This document shows positions 27,590-38,885 of a stretch of 64,000 bases of DNA, piece by piece. A model generated the notes under the pieces. That model saw only the letters and a program-made list of their open reading frames with translations, was not told where the DNA came from and made no database searches. Both the position numbers and the translations under genes were made by a program. The stretch is from Pseudomonas aylmerensis (GTDB lineage: Bacteria > Pseudomonadota > Gammaproteobacteria > Pseudomonadales > Pseudomonadaceae). The stretch spans positions 117,817 to 181,816 of the forward strand of contig NZ_MAUE01000003.1 in assembly GCF_001702265.1 (NCBI RefSeq). The letters are read 5' to 3'. The number at the start of each line of letters is the position of its first letter. The first letter of the stretch is position 1.

Positions 27590-28891
27590 TTGTTCTTTGA
27601 GCGCCACGGTGGTGGTGAACGGGTAATCCTCGTTCACTTGGATGGACAGGACCCTGAGGCGCGCGAAGATCCGCAGGAGTTTCAGGAGTTGGCAAATTCG
27701 GCCGGCGCCGAGACCGTTGCGTTTTTTAACGTACCGCGTCATCGGCCAACCGCCAAATTCCTGATTGGCAGCGGCAAGGTCGAGGAGTTGCGCGACCTGG
27801 TTCACGCCGAAGAAGCCGATCTGGTGATCTTCAATCACACCCTCACGCCCAGTCAGGAACGCAACCTCGAACGTGTCTTCGAGTGTCGCGTGATCGACCG
27901 CACCGGTCTGATTCTCGATATTTTCGCCCAACGCGCCCGTACCCATGAAGGCAAGCTCCAGGTCGAACTGGCCCAGCTTGACCACATGAGCACCCGCCTG
28001 GTGCGTGGCTGGACTCACCTTGAGCGTCAAGGGGGGGGTATCGGCATGCGTGGCCCGGGTGAAACCCAGTTGGAAACCGACCGACGCCTGTTGCGGGTAC
28101 GCCTGCGCCAGATCAAGGGGCGTCTCGAGAAAGTCCGCAGCCAGCGCGAGCAATCGCGTCGTGGCCGTTCGCGCGCGGATATCCCTACCGTGTCCCTGGT
28201 GGGCTATACCAACGCCGGCAAATCCACGCTGTTCAACAACGTGACCAAGTCGGACGTGTACGCCGCTGACCAACTGTTCGCCACCCTCGACCCGACCTTG
28301 CGCCGTCTGGACCTGGATGACCTGGGGCCGATTGTCCTGGCCGACACCGTGGGATTCATTCGTCACTTGCCCCACAAGCTGGTCGAGGCATTTCGGTCTA
28401 CGCTCGAAGAGTCGAGCAATTCCGACCTGTTGTTGCACGTGATCGATGCGGCTGAACCGGATCGCATGCTGCAGATTGAACAGGTGATGGTGGTGCTGGG
28501 CGAGATTGGTGCCCAGGACTTGCCGATCCTCGAGGTCTATAACAAACTCGATTTGCTTGAAGGCGTAGAGCCACAAATCCAGCGCGACGAGAACGGCAAA
28601 CCCCAGCGGGTCTGGCTGTCGGCGCGAGATGGCACGGGGCTGGAGCTGCTTGAACAAGCGATTGCCGAACTGCTCGGCAGCGATTTGTTCGTCGGCACCT
28701 TGCGCTTGCCTCAGCGTTTTGCTCGACTGCGTGCACAGTTTTTCGAGTTGGGCGCGGTACAGAAAGAAGAACACGACGAAGAAGGTGTCAGCTTGCTGGC
28801 CGTTCGATTGCCGCGCTCGGAGCTGAACCGGCTGGTCAGTCGGGAAGGTGTTGTACCGACAGAGTTCATCGAACAACACACTTTGCAATAA
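27590..28891 (+). CDS. hflX: GTPase HflX
   Basis: Ribosome-associated GTPase implicated in splitting stalled 70S ribosomes under stress. The 433-residue protein has an N-terminal glycine-rich HflX domain (ERQGGGIGMRGPGETQLETDRRL) and a GTPase domain with VGYTNAGKSTLFN, the switch-II motif ADTVGFIRHLP and YNKLDLL. The start is TTG at 27590 with AGGAG six bases upstream. It follows hfq by 12 bases, the usual hfq-hflX-hflK-hflC order. Confidence 0.96.
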   Translation: MFFERHGGGERVILVHLDGQDPEAREDPQEFQELANSAGAETVAFFNVPRHRPTAKFLIGSGKVEELRDLVHAEEADLVIFNHTLTPSQERNLERVFECRVIDRTGLILDIFAQRARTHEGKLQVELAQLDHMSTRLVRGWTHLERQGGGIGMRGPGETQLETDRRLLRVRLRQIKGRLEKVRSQREQSRRGRSRADIPTVSLVGYTNAGKSTLFNNVTKSDVYAADQLFATLDPTLRRLDLDDLGPIVLADTVGFIRHLPHKLVEAFRSTLEESSNSDLLLHVIDAAEPDRMLQIEQVMVVLGEIGAQDLPILEVYNKLDLLEGVEPQIQRDENGKPQRVWLSARDGTGLELLEQAIAELLGSDLFVGTLRLPQRFARLRAQFFELGAVQKEEHDEEGVSLLAVRLPRSELNRLVSREGVVPTEFIEQHTLQ

Positions 28892-28987
28892 AAGCCTCCG
28901 AAAGCGGTTGTGCCGCAGTAGCAGGCATTCTGTAGCATTGGTCGGCGCGCCGTGGGTGCGTCTTTGCTTTATCAGATGGAGAGCGCT

Positions 28988-30163
28988 ATGGCTTGGAATG
29001 AGCCGGGTGGCAACTCGAATAATCAGGATCCTTGGGGTGGTAAGCGCCGCAATAATGGCGACCGCAAGGGGCCACCAGATCTCGACGAGGCCTTCCGAAA
29101 GCTGCAGGAAAGCCTGAATGGGTTGTTCGGTGGTGGAAAAAAACGTGGTGGTGACGACGGCGGTCGCACAAGCAAGGGCGGTGGCTATGGCCTGCTGGGC
29201 CTGGGTCTTGTCGTGCTGGCGGCCGTATGGCTGTACAGCGCCGTGTACGTGGTGGACGAGCAGGAGCAGGCCGTGGTGCTGCGCTTCGGCAAGTACTACG
29301 AGACAGTCGGCCCTGGCCTGAACATCTACTTCCCGCCGATCGACAAGAAGTACATGGAGAACGTCACGCGTGAGCGTGCCTACACCAAGCAGGGCCAGAT
29401 GCTGACCGAAGACGAGAACATCGTCGAAGTGCCGCTGACCGTGCAGTACAAGATCAGCAACCTGCAGGACTTCGTGCTGAACGTTGATCAGCCGGAAATC
29501 AGCCTGCAGCACGCGACCGAAAGCGCCCTGCGCCATGTGGTGGGTTCCACCGCTATGGACCAGGTGCTGACCGAAGGTCGTGAATTGATGGCCAGCGAAA
29601 TCAAGGAACGCCTGCAACGCTTCCTCGACACGTATCGCACCGGTATCACTGTCACCCAGGTGAACGTACAGAGCGCAGCAGCACCGCGTGAAGTGCAGGA
29701 AGCCTTCGACGACGTGATCCGCGCCCGTGAAGACGAGCAGCGTTCGCGCAACCAGGCTGAAACCTACGCCAACGGCGTCGTGCCGGAAGCCCGTGGTCAG
29801 GCCCAGCGTATCCTCGAGGATGCCAACGGTTACCGCGACGAAGTGGTCTCGCGTGCCAAGGGTGAGGCGGATCGCTTTACCAAGCTGGTCGCCGAGTATC
29901 GCAAGGCCCCCGAAGTCACCCGCGAGCGTCTGTACCTGGACACCATGCAGGAAGTCTTCAGCAACACCAGCAAGGTGCTCGTGACCGGCAGCAAAGGTGG
30001 GCAGAACAACCTGCTGTACCTGCCGCTGGACAAGATGATCGAAGGTGGTCGTAGCAGCACCAGCGCACCGTCCACCGGTTCCAATGCCGCTGCCAACGAA
30101 GCGAGCGCCCGTGCGGCCGCTGACTTGCTGCAACAGCAAACACGTACCAGGGAGAGTCGTTGA
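28988..30163 (+). CDS. hflK: FtsH protease modulator HflK
   Basis: SPFH-family membrane protein forming the HflKC cage around FtsH. The 391 residues include an N-terminal Gly/Asn/Lys-rich cytoplasmic segment (MAWNEPGGNSNNQDPWGGKR), one membrane helix (about 72-95, LLGLGLVVLAAVWLYSAVYVV) and the periplasmic SPFH domain (VLRFGKYYETVGPGLNIYFP). A coiled-coil-like helical region around 240-310 follows. ATG at 28988 has GGAGAG upstream, so the longer frame from 28952 is not used. It overlaps hflC by one base. Confidence 0.95.
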   Translation: MAWNEPGGNSNNQDPWGGKRRNNGDRKGPPDLDEAFRKLQESLNGLFGGGKKRGGDDGGRTSKGGGYGLLGLGLVVLAAVWLYSAVYVVDEQEQAVVLRFGKYYETVGPGLNIYFPPIDKKYMENVTRERAYTKQGQMLTEDENIVEVPLTVQYKISNLQDFVLNVDQPEISLQHATESALRHVVGSTAMDQVLTEGRELMASEIKERLQRFLDTYRTGITVTQVNVQSAAAPREVQEAFDDVIRAREDEQRSRNQAETYANGVVPEARGQAQRILEDANGYRDEVVSRAKGEADRFTKLVAEYRKAPEVTRERLYLDTMQEVFSNTSKVLVTGSKGGQNNLLYLPLDKMIEGGRSSTSAPSTGSNAAANEASARAAADLLQQQTRTRESR

Positions 30164-31029
30164 TGAGCAATAAATCGCTGACCGCCCTGATTGTGGGCGT
30201 CGTCGTGGTCATCGCTGCCTGGAACTGCTTCTATATCGTGTCTCAGACCGAGCGCGCGGTGTTGCTGCAATTCGGTCGCGTGGTCCAGGCGGATGTCCAG
30301 CCGGGCCTGCATGTGAAAGTCCCCTACGTCAACCAGGTGCGCAAGTTCGACGGCCGCCTGATGACCCTGGATGCACCGACACAACGCTTCCTGACCCTGG
30401 AAAAGAAAGCTGTGATGGTTGACGCCTACGCCAAGTGGCGCGTCAAGGATGCCGAGCGCTTCTACACCGCGACCTCCGGCCTCAAGCAGATTGCCGACGA
30501 GCGTTTGTCGCGTCGTCTGGAATCGGGCCTGCGTGACCAGTTTGGTAAGCGCACCCTGCACGAGGTGGTATCCGGTGAACGTGATGCGCTGATGGCTGAC
30601 ATCACGCGTTCGTTGAACGCGATGGCGGAAAAAGAGCTGGGCATCGAAGTGATCGATGTGCGGGTCAAGGCCATCGACCTGCCGAAGGAAGTGAACCGCA
30701 GCGTGTTCGAGCGTATGAGCACCGAGCGTGAGCGTGAAGCGCGTGAGCATCGCGCCAAGGGTAACGAGCTGGCTGAGGGCATCCGTGCGGATGCCGACCG
30801 TCAGCGCCGTGTACTGCTGGCCGAAGCCTACCGCGAGTCTGAAGAGGCGCGTGGTGATGGTGATGCTCAAGCCGCGGCGATCTACGCCAAGGCCTACGGC
30901 CAGGACCAGGAGTTCTACGCGTTCTACCGTAGCCTGCGCGCCTACCGTGAAAGCTTCGCGAACAAAACCGACGTCATGGTGCTGGACCCAAGCAGCGACT
31001 TCTTCCGCTACCTGGAAAAGTCCAAGTAA
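30163..31029 (+). CDS. hflC: FtsH protease modulator HflC
   Basis: Partner of HflK in the membrane complex that controls FtsH access to substrates. The 288-residue protein has an N-terminal membrane helix (LTALIVGVVVVIAAWNCFYIV) and an SPFH domain (VLLQFGRVVQADVQPGLHVKVP), followed by a helical stretch (ERMSTEREREAREHRAKGNE) typical of the family. ATG at 30163 overlaps the hflK stop (TGATG). Confidence 0.95.
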   Translation: MSNKSLTALIVGVVVVIAAWNCFYIVSQTERAVLLQFGRVVQADVQPGLHVKVPYVNQVRKFDGRLMTLDAPTQRFLTLEKKAVMVDAYAKWRVKDAERFYTATSGLKQIADERLSRRLESGLRDQFGKRTLHEVVSGERDALMADITRSLNAMAEKELGIEVIDVRVKAIDLPKEVNRSVFERMSTEREREAREHRAKGNELAEGIRADADRQRRVLLAEAYRESEEARGDGDAQAAAIYAKAYGQDQEFYAFYRSLRAYRESFANKTDVMVLDPSSDFFRYLEKSK

Positions 31030-31332
31030 CCAGCCGGTGATTCTGCAGGGGTGACTCCGTCGGGCGGCTAAAACGCCTGGCGGGGTGATCCTTTCAGAAA
31101 ACGGGTGTATGATGCGGCAGCCGGGAAATTCCCGGCTTTTTTGCGTCTGCATGTTTGATTGTTGTTTGGCCGCGCAGACGCCACAGTTTTTCGAGGAAAG
31201 TGCCCGACGAGGCCGTTTGCAGGCCGTTCGTCACGTCGTTCTTGCGCGTTGTTTATGCAGGGGCCGGGTATTTTCTGCTTCACTCAAGGCTCGGCCGAGG
31301 GCTGGCCGCCCGGATCATAGGGGAATGGCGTA
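31030..31332. other. Gap between hflC and hisZ
   Basis: I see no convincing gene in these 303 bases. They contain an intrinsic terminator (31119-31142) and a longer inverted repeat, GCGTCTGC (31143-31150) and GCAGACGC (31174-31181). A TATGAT at 31108-31113 could be a -10 element but lacks a good -35. Two overlapping frames (31085-31333 and 31155-31406) show no protein-like composition. Confidence 0.5.
31119..31142 (+). terminator. Intrinsic terminator after hflC
   Basis: AGCCGGGAA / TTCCCGGCT form a tight hairpin followed by TTTTTT, 90 bases past the hflC stop. Confidence 0.85.
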
Positions 31333-32520
31333 ATGGCAACGGTAGACCGCTGGCTGCTGCCAGATGGCATCGAAGAAGTACTGCCACCAGAAGCTGCGCG
31401 CATTGAAGTAGCGCGTCGCCAGGTGTTGGATCTGTTCCAGAGCTGGGGTTACGAGTTCGTCGTGACCCCCCATATCGAGTACCTGGAATCCCTGCTGACC
31501 GGCGCGGGCCAGGACCTGGATCTGCGCACCTTCAAGGTCATCGACCCGCAGTCGGGTCGGCAAATGGGTTTCCGTGCCGACATCACGCCGCAAGTGGCGC
31601 GCATCGATGCGCACACCCTGCGTCGCGAAGGTCCGAGTCGCCTGTGCTACGCCGGTAGCGTGCTGCATGCTCAACCGCGCGCCTTGTCGTCTTCGCGCAG
31701 CCCGATCCAGTTGGGCGCCGAGTTGTACGGCGATGCCAGCCCGAGCAGCGACGTCGAAGTGATCAGCCTGATGCTGGCCATGCTGCAACTGGCCGATGTG
31801 CCGGATGTCCACATGGATCTCGGCCACGTCGGTATCTACCGTGGCCTGGCCCGTGCGGCCGGTCTGTCCGGTGAAGTGGAACAACAGTTGTTCGATGCCC
31901 TGCAACGCAAGGCCATCGATGAAGTCATCGCCCTGACCGAAGGCGTGCCTGCGGATTTGGCCGGCATGCTCCGCGCGCTGGTCAACCTGTGCGGCGGCCG
32001 TGAAGTGCTGGCGGCGGCGCGTGAGCGCCTGGCCAATGCGCCGGCGCCGGTATTGGCTGCCCTGGATGATGTGTTTGCGATCGCCGAGCAGTTGTCGGCG
32101 CGCTTCCCCGAGTTGCCGCTGTATTTCGACCTGGGTGAGTTGCGTGGCTACCACTACCACACGGGTGTGGTGTTCGCGGTGTTTGTACCGGGTGTTGGCC
32201 AAGCCATCGCCCAGGGTGGTCGTTACGACGATATCGGCGCCGACTTCGGTCGTGCGCGTCCGGCCACCGGCTTTTCCACCGATTTGAAAACCCTGGTGAC
32301 CCTGGGGCGTGCTGAGGTCGAGCTGCCGTCTGGTGGCATCTGGATGCCCGACAGTACGGACGCAGCACTCTGGCAGCAGGTTTGCCAGTTGCGCAGTGAG
32401 GGTCAGCGTGTTGTCCAGGCCTTGCCTGGGCAGCCATTGGCCGCCGCCCGTGAAGCGGACTGCGACCTGCAATTGATTCTGCAGAACGGGCTTTGGCAAG
32501 TATCGCCACTGGCTTCTTGA
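31333..32520 (+). CDS. hisZ: ATP phosphoribosyltransferase regulatory subunit
   Basis: Histidyl-tRNA-synthetase-like subunit that regulates the short form of HisG in histidine synthesis. The 395-residue protein shows class II synthetase-like motifs ([74 protein letters not shown]) but lacks the C-terminal anticodon-binding domain of a true HisRS. The ATG at 31333 follows GGGGAATGGCGTA. It sits 54 bases ahead of purA, an arrangement shared by pseudomonads. Confidence 0.95.
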   Translation: MATVDRWLLPDGIEEVLPPEAARIEVARRQVLDLFQSWGYEFVVTPHIEYLESLLTGAGQDLDLRTFKVIDPQSGRQMGFRADITPQVARIDAHTLRREGPSRLCYAGSVLHAQPRALSSSRSPIQLGAELYGDASPSSDVEVISLMLAMLQLADVPDVHMDLGHVGIYRGLARAAGLSGEVEQQLFDALQRKAIDEVIALTEGVPADLAGMLRALVNLCGGREVLAAARERLANAPAPVLAALDDVFAIAEQLSARFPELPLYFDLGELRGYHYHTGVVFAVFVPGVGQAIAQGGRYDDIGADFGRARPATGFSTDLKTLVTLGRAEVELPSGGIWMPDSTDAALWQQVCQLRSEGQRVVQALPGQPLAAAREADCDLQLILQNGLWQVSPLAS

Positions 32521-33864
<1,344 letters not shown>

Positions 33865-33884
33865 TAAGCTGTTGATGTAAAAAG

Positions 33885-33910
33885 CAAAGGGCTCCTTCGG
33901 GAGCCCTTTG
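33885..33910 (+). terminator. Intrinsic terminator after purA
   Basis: CAAAGGGCTCC and GGAGCCCTTTG form a perfect 11-bp stem closed by TTCG, 20 bases past the purA stop. The T-run is weak (TCGTTT), but the stem is strong. Confidence 0.8.
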
Positions 33911-34004
33911 TCGTTTCTGCCGGGCAAACGGCACGACCCTTGCTTTGGTTCTCTCTTTCGCGGTGCTATCAAATTAATGGCACCCGTGGTGGAGGGATTC
34001 CCAG

Positions 34005-35939
34005 ATGTCTGCCGTTCTCTCATTGTTACAAAGCCGTCTGTTGCGGCCGGTGTTCGTTACCCTAGGTATCGCTCTTTTGGTGCAAGTGCTGGTGGCGGTC
34101 GCTCTGACCCGGAGCACAGTCACGGCGCTGGAAGCTGATTTGGGCAATCGCCTGGGTATCGACAGCCAGAAACTGTCCGGCGAATTGGCCCAGGCTGGCA
34201 AAGAGGTGACTTCCAGTCTCGACAGCTTGTCGTCCAGTACTCGCCAGCGCCTTACCGCCGGGTTGTCCACGCGTCTGCAGGAAGAGCAGAAGCAACTACG
34301 TGCGACCCTGGAAAAAGACCTGCAGGACTCCGCTAACGATATGGCTCAACTGCTTGCCTCGGTAGCGCCGCGCGCCATGTGGGACAGCGACGTGCCGACG
34401 CTGTCGGAGTTTGCCCGCCGTGCCCAGCGCAATCCCAACGTGTTGTTTGTGGTGTATGACGATGCGGCGGGTGAGCACCTCACGCGCTACCTGAATCGAG
34501 AAAACCCGATCAACCAGGCGCTGCTGGAAAAGGGCCAGGGCGAACGCGCGTTGGACAAAGTGTTGAATGCGGCCAAGACCGATCCGTCGGTGTATTACGT
34601 CGAGGCGTCCATCAGCCCTAATGGCGTCGAGATCGGCAAGGTCCGCATGGGGGTTTCGACTGCCTCGGTCGAGGCTGACCTGGCCGCGCTGGACAAGCGT
34701 TTTGCTGCACTGATTGCCAGCGGTGACCAGTTGGTGGGCGACAGCCTCAAGGGCGCCGCTGCCGATAGCGCGGCCGCCATGGGCGCGCGGTTGCAGTCGG
34801 CGCAAGCCACTGCGACCCAGATGACGGCCAACACCTCCAGCGCTGTCCAGGAGGCTGCCGGCACCTTGCGCTGGCGCATCGGCATGGGGCTCGCGCTGGT
34901 TGGCTTTGGCGTATTGCTGCTGATCGCGATCGTGCTTGGGCGGCGCGTGGTCAATCGCCTGAAGCTGTTGATTGCGGCCATGGATGACCTGGCGGCGGGC
35001 GAGGGCGACCTCACCAAGCGTGTGCAGATCAGCAGCAAGGACGAAATCGGCGACATGGCCTCGGCGGTCAATCGCTTTGTGGATAAGTTGCAGCCTATCG
35101 TGCGTGAAGCCGGTGATGTGGCCCAGCGTACCGGTGTGGAAATCGGCGCCATGACCTTGCGCAATGCGGGTGCCGATGCCGCCGCTGGCCTGCAGCGTGA
35201 CGAAGTCGCCGAAAGCCTGCGCGCGCTGTCGCAAATGGCCGACGAGGCCCAGGCCGAAAGCCATGCGATGCAGGCCGCGTTGCAGCAGGTGGTGGATATT
35301 CGCCAGGCGACCGATGAGAACTCGCGCACCTCGGCCGAAGTCGGCAGCCTGATCGAAGCGCTGGCCGGGCAGGTGCAAGCCGGTTCGCAGGTGATTGAGC
35401 GCCTGGCGCAGCAAAGCGAGCAGATCGAAGTGGTATTGACGGTGATCCATGGTATTGCCGAACAGACCAACCTGTTGGCGCTTAACGCGGCCATTGAAGC
35501 GGCGCGCGCCGGCGAGACCGGGCGTGGTTTTGCAGTGGTGGCGGACGAAGTGCGTGCGTTGGCCAGCAAGACTCAAAGCTCTACTGGTGACATTCAGGCG
35601 CATATCGCGGCCCTGCAGCAGGGCGCGCGCGAGGCGGTGGAAACCATCGGCAAGGCCGGACGCCAGGCCAACGAAGGCTTATTGGTGCTGCGCGATAGCG
35701 TGCGCCTGCAGCAAACGGTGCAGGCCTCGGTCGAGCAGGTGCACGCTGCCATCGGCCTCGCCACGCGCGCGGCCGAGCATCAAGCGCAGGGCGCGCATGC
35801 GGTGCGTGGGCGGGTCGAGGTGATCCATGCCCAGGCCGAACGTGCGGCGCAGGCGGTGGTAGAGACCACCGCCAGCGGTAAGGTGCTGGATGGGTTGGCT
35901 GCACAGTTGAAGGCGAGCCTGGGGCAGTTCCGGGCTTGA
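34005..35939 (+). CDS. Methyl-accepting chemotaxis protein
   Basis: Transmembrane chemoreceptor of 644 residues. Membrane helices lie at about 13-34 and 287-309, bracketing a 250-residue periplasmic ligand domain without an obvious named sensor motif. A HAMP domain (about 310-362, [21 protein letters not shown]) follows, then the cytoplasmic coiled-coil. The signalling hairpin is intact: [20 protein letters not shown] and [18 protein letters not shown]. No CheR-binding pentapeptide is present at the C-terminus. The ligand cannot be deduced. Confidence 0.95.
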   Translation: MSAVLSLLQSRLLRPVFVTLGIALLVQVLVAVALTRSTVTALEADLGNRLGIDSQKLSGELAQAGKEVTSSLDSLSSSTRQRLTAGLSTRLQEEQKQLRATLEKDLQDSANDMAQLLASVAPRAMWDSDVPTLSEFARRAQRNPNVLFVVYDDAAGEHLTRYLNRENPINQALLEKGQGERALDKVLNAAKTDPSVYYVEASISPNGVEIGKVRMGVSTASVEADLAALDKRFAALIASGDQLVGDSLKGAAADSAAAMGARLQSAQATATQMTANTSSAVQEAAGTLRWRIGMGLALVGFGVLLLIAIVLGRRVVNRLKLLIAAMDDLAAGEGDLTKRVQISSKDEIGDMASAVNRFVDKLQPIVREAGDVAQRTGVEIGAMTLRNAGADAAAGLQRDEVAESLRALSQMADEAQAESHAMQAALQQVVDIRQATDENSRTSAEVGSLIEALAGQVQAGSQVIERLAQQSEQIEVVLTVIHGIAEQTNLLALNAAIEAARAGETGRGFAVVADEVRALASKTQSSTGDIQAHIAALQQGAREAVETIGKAGRQANEGLLVLRDSVRLQQTVQASVEQVHAAIGLATRAAEHQAQGAHAVRGRVEVIHAQAERAAQAVVETTASGKVLDGLAAQLKASLGQFRA

Positions 35940-35953
35940 TGTCGCCTGTTTCG

Positions 35954-36044
35954 GCCTCATCGCAGGCAAGCCAGCTCCCACACTCGACCGCGTTACAACA
36001 TTGGAATACGGTCAAGTGTGGGAGCTGGCTTGCCTGCGATGGCG
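35954..36044. repeat. REP inverted pair
   Basis: Variant arms GCCTCATCGCAGGCAAGCCA (35954) and the complement ending GCGATGGC at 36044. It lies between convergent genes and ends three bases from the permease stop codon. Confidence 0.88.
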
Positions 36045-36047
36045 GCT

Positions 36048-37613
36048 TCAGCGGCTCAAGTACATCCGCGTCGTAAGCAAATACACCGGCAACCCCGACA
36101 CCAGGATCAACAACGCCGCATAGGGCGCCGCCGCCGCGAATTCCACATTCGAGGTATGCGCCCACACCGCCGTGGCCAAGGTGTTCAGCCCGGTTGGGCT
36201 GAGCAGCAGCGTCGCCGTCAATTCCTTCATCGCATCCAGGAACACCAGCGCAAACGCCGCGCCCAATGCGGGGAAAATAATCGGCAAGGTCACTCGGCAA
36301 AACGCGCTGAACGACGACGCACCCAGCGTACGTGCGGCCTCTTCCAGCTGCGGCGCCGCCTTGTTCAGGGCGGTACGGATCGGCGCCTGTGCCAGCGGCA
36401 GAAACAGCAGCGCGTAAGCAATCAGCAGCAACGCCGAGGTCTGGTACAGCGCCGGCACGTAATGCAGGGCGAAATACACCAGCGTCAGCGCAATCACCAG
36501 GCCGGGCAGGGCGTGCAGCAGGTAGGGCAGGCGTTCGGCCCAGAGCGCCAGTTGGCCTTTGTAGCGCACCACCAGCAGCCCCACCGGCACTGCCAGTACC
36601 AGGCACAGCGCGGCGCCGCCCAGCGAGAGTGCCAGGGAAGACAGCAGCGCCTCGCCAATTTCGGCCGCTGGAAACGCCGCCGACGAACCAACTGCCAGCC
36701 AATACCCGAGCATGCCCAGGGGAATGCCGCTGCCGATGATCGCCAGCAGCAAGCAATACACTTGGCCCAGTGGCGCCCATTTACCCAGTCGAACCTGCTC
36801 CGCGTGCCGCGCCGCGCCCTGGCCGATACGCACGTGCCGGCCCTTGCCGCGCACGCGCAACTCCAGCCACAGGAGCGTCAGGCACATCACCAGCAGCACC
36901 GCCGAGAGCATCGCGGCATTCGCATTGCTGAATTCCAGTTCGAACTGTTGGTAGATCGCGGTGGTGAACGTCTGCAATCCGATGATCGATAGCGCACCGA
37001 ATTCCACCAGCATGTGCAGGGCAATCAACAGGGCTCCCGCCAGCAGCGATGGCCACAGCAGCGGCAATGTCACCCTAAAGAATATGCCCCAGCGGTTGAG
37101 CCCCAGGGTGCGGGCCGACTCTTCCAGCGAGGGGTCAAGATTGCGCAGGGTCGCCGCCACCGGCAAGAACACCAGCGGGTATTTGGACAGGCTCATCACC
37201 AGGATCGCCCCGCCGAGCCCTTCGAATTGGGCGCTCAGCGACACCCAGGTAAAGCTGCTGACAAACGCCGGTACCGCAAACGGCAGGCACAGGATCACGC
37301 CCCAGATGCGCCGTCCCGGCAGGTTGCTGCGCTCCAGCAGCCACGCCAGGGACAGGCCGATCACGGCGCACGCGACCGTCACCCCGACCATCAGCGCCAG
37401 GGTGTTGCGTAGCAGTCCAAACACGTAAGGCCGCCACAGCAAGTGCACCGCTTCTGCCCAGCCTGCCTGCCAGGTCTTCAGCCCGACATACACCAGCGGC
37501 AGCAGGCTCAGGCCCACCAGGAGCAGGACGGGGAGCAACAACCAGATCGAGGGGCGCTTGCGTCGCGGGGTGAAACCCCCGCGCAGGGCGGGGGCGGGTG
37601 GCGATGGGTTCAT
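36048..37613 (-). CDS. Iron(III)-type ABC transporter permease (fused double permease)
   Basis: A 521-residue inner-membrane protein with about 12 helices and two binding-protein-dependent permease domains, as in FbpB/HitB/SfuB. Two ATPase-contact (EAA-type) loops are visible: LEESARTLGLNRWGIFFRVTLP and LEEAARTLGASSFSAFCRVTLP. The N-terminus is a short Pro/Arg-rich cytoplasmic tail. The ATG at 37613 overlaps the stop of the upstream binding-protein gene by one base. No ATP-binding subunit gene follows; the next gene downstream is convergent. The ATPase must be encoded elsewhere. Confidence 0.92.
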   Translation of the reverse strand: MNPSPPAPALRGGFTPRRKRPSIWLLLPVLLLVGLSLLPLVYVGLKTWQAGWAEAVHLLWRPYVFGLLRNTLALMVGVTVACAVIGLSLAWLLERSNLPGRRIWGVILCLPFAVPAFVSSFTWVSLSAQFEGLGGAILVMSLSKYPLVFLPVAATLRNLDPSLEESARTLGLNRWGIFFRVTLPLLWPSLLAGALLIALHMLVEFGALSIIGLQTFTTAIYQQFELEFSNANAAMLSAVLLVMCLTLLWLELRVRGKGRHVRIGQGAARHAEQVRLGKWAPLGQVYCLLLAIIGSGIPLGMLGYWLAVGSSAAFPAAEIGEALLSSLALSLGGAALCLVLAVPVGLLVVRYKGQLALWAERLPYLLHALPGLVIALTLVYFALHYVPALYQTSALLLIAYALLFLPLAQAPIRTALNKAAPQLEEAARTLGASSFSAFCRVTLPIIFPALGAAFALVFLDAMKELTATLLLSPTGLNTLATAVWAHTSNVEFAAAAPYAALLILVSGLPVYLLTTRMYLSR

Positions 37614-38638
37614 CAGTTCAAGCCAACGTCACGTTCCAGGTCCAGGGCCTCTTCGGCGTTACCCAGGTCGGCAGGCGTGACTTTCGGCGGTTGCAGCTCG
37701 CTGAAGGGCTTGAGGCCACGGTTGGATTCCATGCCCTTGCGCAGTGGGTATTCGGCCGAGGTGTTGGTAATCACACGCTGGCCTTCTTCACTGGCCATGA
37801 ACGCCAGCAGCTGCTGTGCTTCCTGGGGGTGTTTGCTGGATTTCAGTGCTGCTGCCGAAGACACGGTGATCAGGCCGCCGGCATCGCCATTGGTGAAGTA
37901 ATGCAACTGGGAATCCAGGTTGGTTTTTTCCTTCTTCAGGGCAAACCAGTAGTAGTTGTTCACCAGCACGGTAGCCACTTCGCCATTTTCCACAGCTTTG
38001 AGGGCGACCATGTTGTTGCTGTACACCTTGCCGAAGGCGCGCAGGCCGGTCAGCCATTCTTCGGCGGCTTCGCGGCCGTGCAGCTTGATGATCGCCACGG
38101 CCTGTTCCTGGAACGCGCCGCTGGTGGGCACGAAGCCGACCTTGCCTTGCCACTCGGGACCGGCGAAATCCAGTACCGACTTGGGCAGGTCTTTTTCGGC
38201 GATCAGTTTGGGGTTGAACGCCACGACGCGGGTACGTGCAGTCACGCCCATCCAGTCGCCGTTGCTGCCGACGTAGTCCTTGGGCAACACCGCGAGCGTG
38301 CTGGCATCGATCTTCGCCAGCAGGCCTTGCTCGCCGAGCTTGTTCAGGGGCGGTGACTCTTCGGTGTAGATCACGTCGGCAGGGGAGCGCTCGCCTTCTT
38401 CCACGACCTGGCTGGCCAGCTGGTTGCTGCTGCCTTTGCGCACATTGACGTGGATGCCGGTCTTGGCTTCGAAGGCCTTGGCGAGTTCATCGCCGACTTC
38501 TTTGTGTTGGCCGTTGTACAAGGTCAGGGAAACCTTGTCGGCGGAATAGGCACTGGGCGAGAGCAGGGTCAGGCCGAGCAGAGTGATGGTCAGGCCACGC
38601 AGAAGGGATGTCTTGAGACGGGTATCGCGGATCATCAT
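37613..38638 (-). CDS. Periplasmic Fe(3+)-type ABC substrate-binding protein
   Basis: A 341-residue exported protein with a signal peptide (LLRGLTITLLGLTLLSPSAYSA) and a bilobal transferrin-like fold of the FbpA/HitA/AfuA group. Family features include LTLYNGQHKEV, VIYTEESPP and the adjacent tyrosines NNYYWF, which coordinate ferric iron in FbpA. The start may be the first or second ATG (38638 or 38635); GAGGA lies about 10 bases upstream. Iron specificity is inferred from the tyrosine pair and permease type. Only weak Fur-box similarity is visible upstream, so iron control is not shown. Confidence 0.9.
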   Translation of the reverse strand: MMIRDTRLKTSLLRGLTITLLGLTLLSPSAYSADKVSLTLYNGQHKEVGDELAKAFEAKTGIHVNVRKGSSNQLASQVVEEGERSPADVIYTEESPPLNKLGEQGLLAKIDASTLAVLPKDYVGSNGDWMGVTARTRVVAFNPKLIAEKDLPKSVLDFAGPEWQGKVGFVPTSGAFQEQAVAIIKLHGREAAEEWLTGLRAFGKVYSNNMVALKAVENGEVATVLVNNYYWFALKKEKTNLDSQLHYFTNGDAGGLITVSSAAALKSSKHPQEAQQLLAFMASEEGQRVITNTSAEYPLRKGMESNRGLKPFSELQPPKVTPADLGNAEEALDLERDVGLN

Positions 38639-38764
38639 CCGGGGTTTTCCTCACTTGAGTGCAACAAATCATTGCAAGGATAAACGATAAAGTTTCTCAG
38701 GTGCGGACGGGAGGGTAAATCGGGCGGGAAAGTTTCCAGGCTGATGTTTTCAAACCCCGGAAAC

Positions 38765-38788
38765 GAAAAAACCCGCTTTCGCGGGTTT
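38765..38788 (-). terminator. Intrinsic terminator of tRNA-Leu copy 1
   Basis: AAACCCGC / GCGGGTTT with a TTTC loop; on the minus strand it is followed by a T-run. Confidence 0.9.
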
Positions 38789-38798
38789 GATCTGAATT

Positions 38799-38885
38799 TG
38801 GTGCCCAGGAGAAGACTCGAACTTCCACGACCTTGCGATCACCAGCACCTGAAGCTGGCGTGTCTACCAATTTCACCACCTGGGC
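38799..38885 (-). tRNA. tRNA-Leu (anticodon CAG), copy 1
   Basis: Minus-strand 87-nt tRNA beginning GCCCAGGTGGTGAAATTGGT and ending TCCTGGGCACCA with encoded CCA. The anticodon loop reads TTCAGGT, giving CAG for CUG codons. The long variable arm expected of tRNA-Leu, the D-loop GG and the TTCGAGTC T-arm are present. Confidence 0.97.

Noticed and set aside
27359..30139. A 926-codon open frame on the minus strand opposite hfq, hflX and hflK
   Set aside because: It runs across three recognised genes and their gaps. GC-rich third positions suppress stops in this antisense frame. No protein motif or plausible start is visible.
31085..31333. An 82-codon frame between hflC and hisZ
   Set aside because: It spans a strong terminator hairpin and has no protein-like features. 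The stop overlaps the hisZ start by chance.
38640..38760. Possible Fur box upstream of the iron-binding protein gene
   Set aside because: GATAAACGATAAAG resembles repeated GATAAT units, but fewer than half the positions of the 19-bp consensus agree.
38697..38879. A 60-codon frame reading MVKLVDTPASGAGDRKVVEV across the tRNA
   Set aside because: It is the translation of the tRNA-Leu gene, a frequent false protein prediction. The same applies to the frames at 39038-39286 and 39073-39267.
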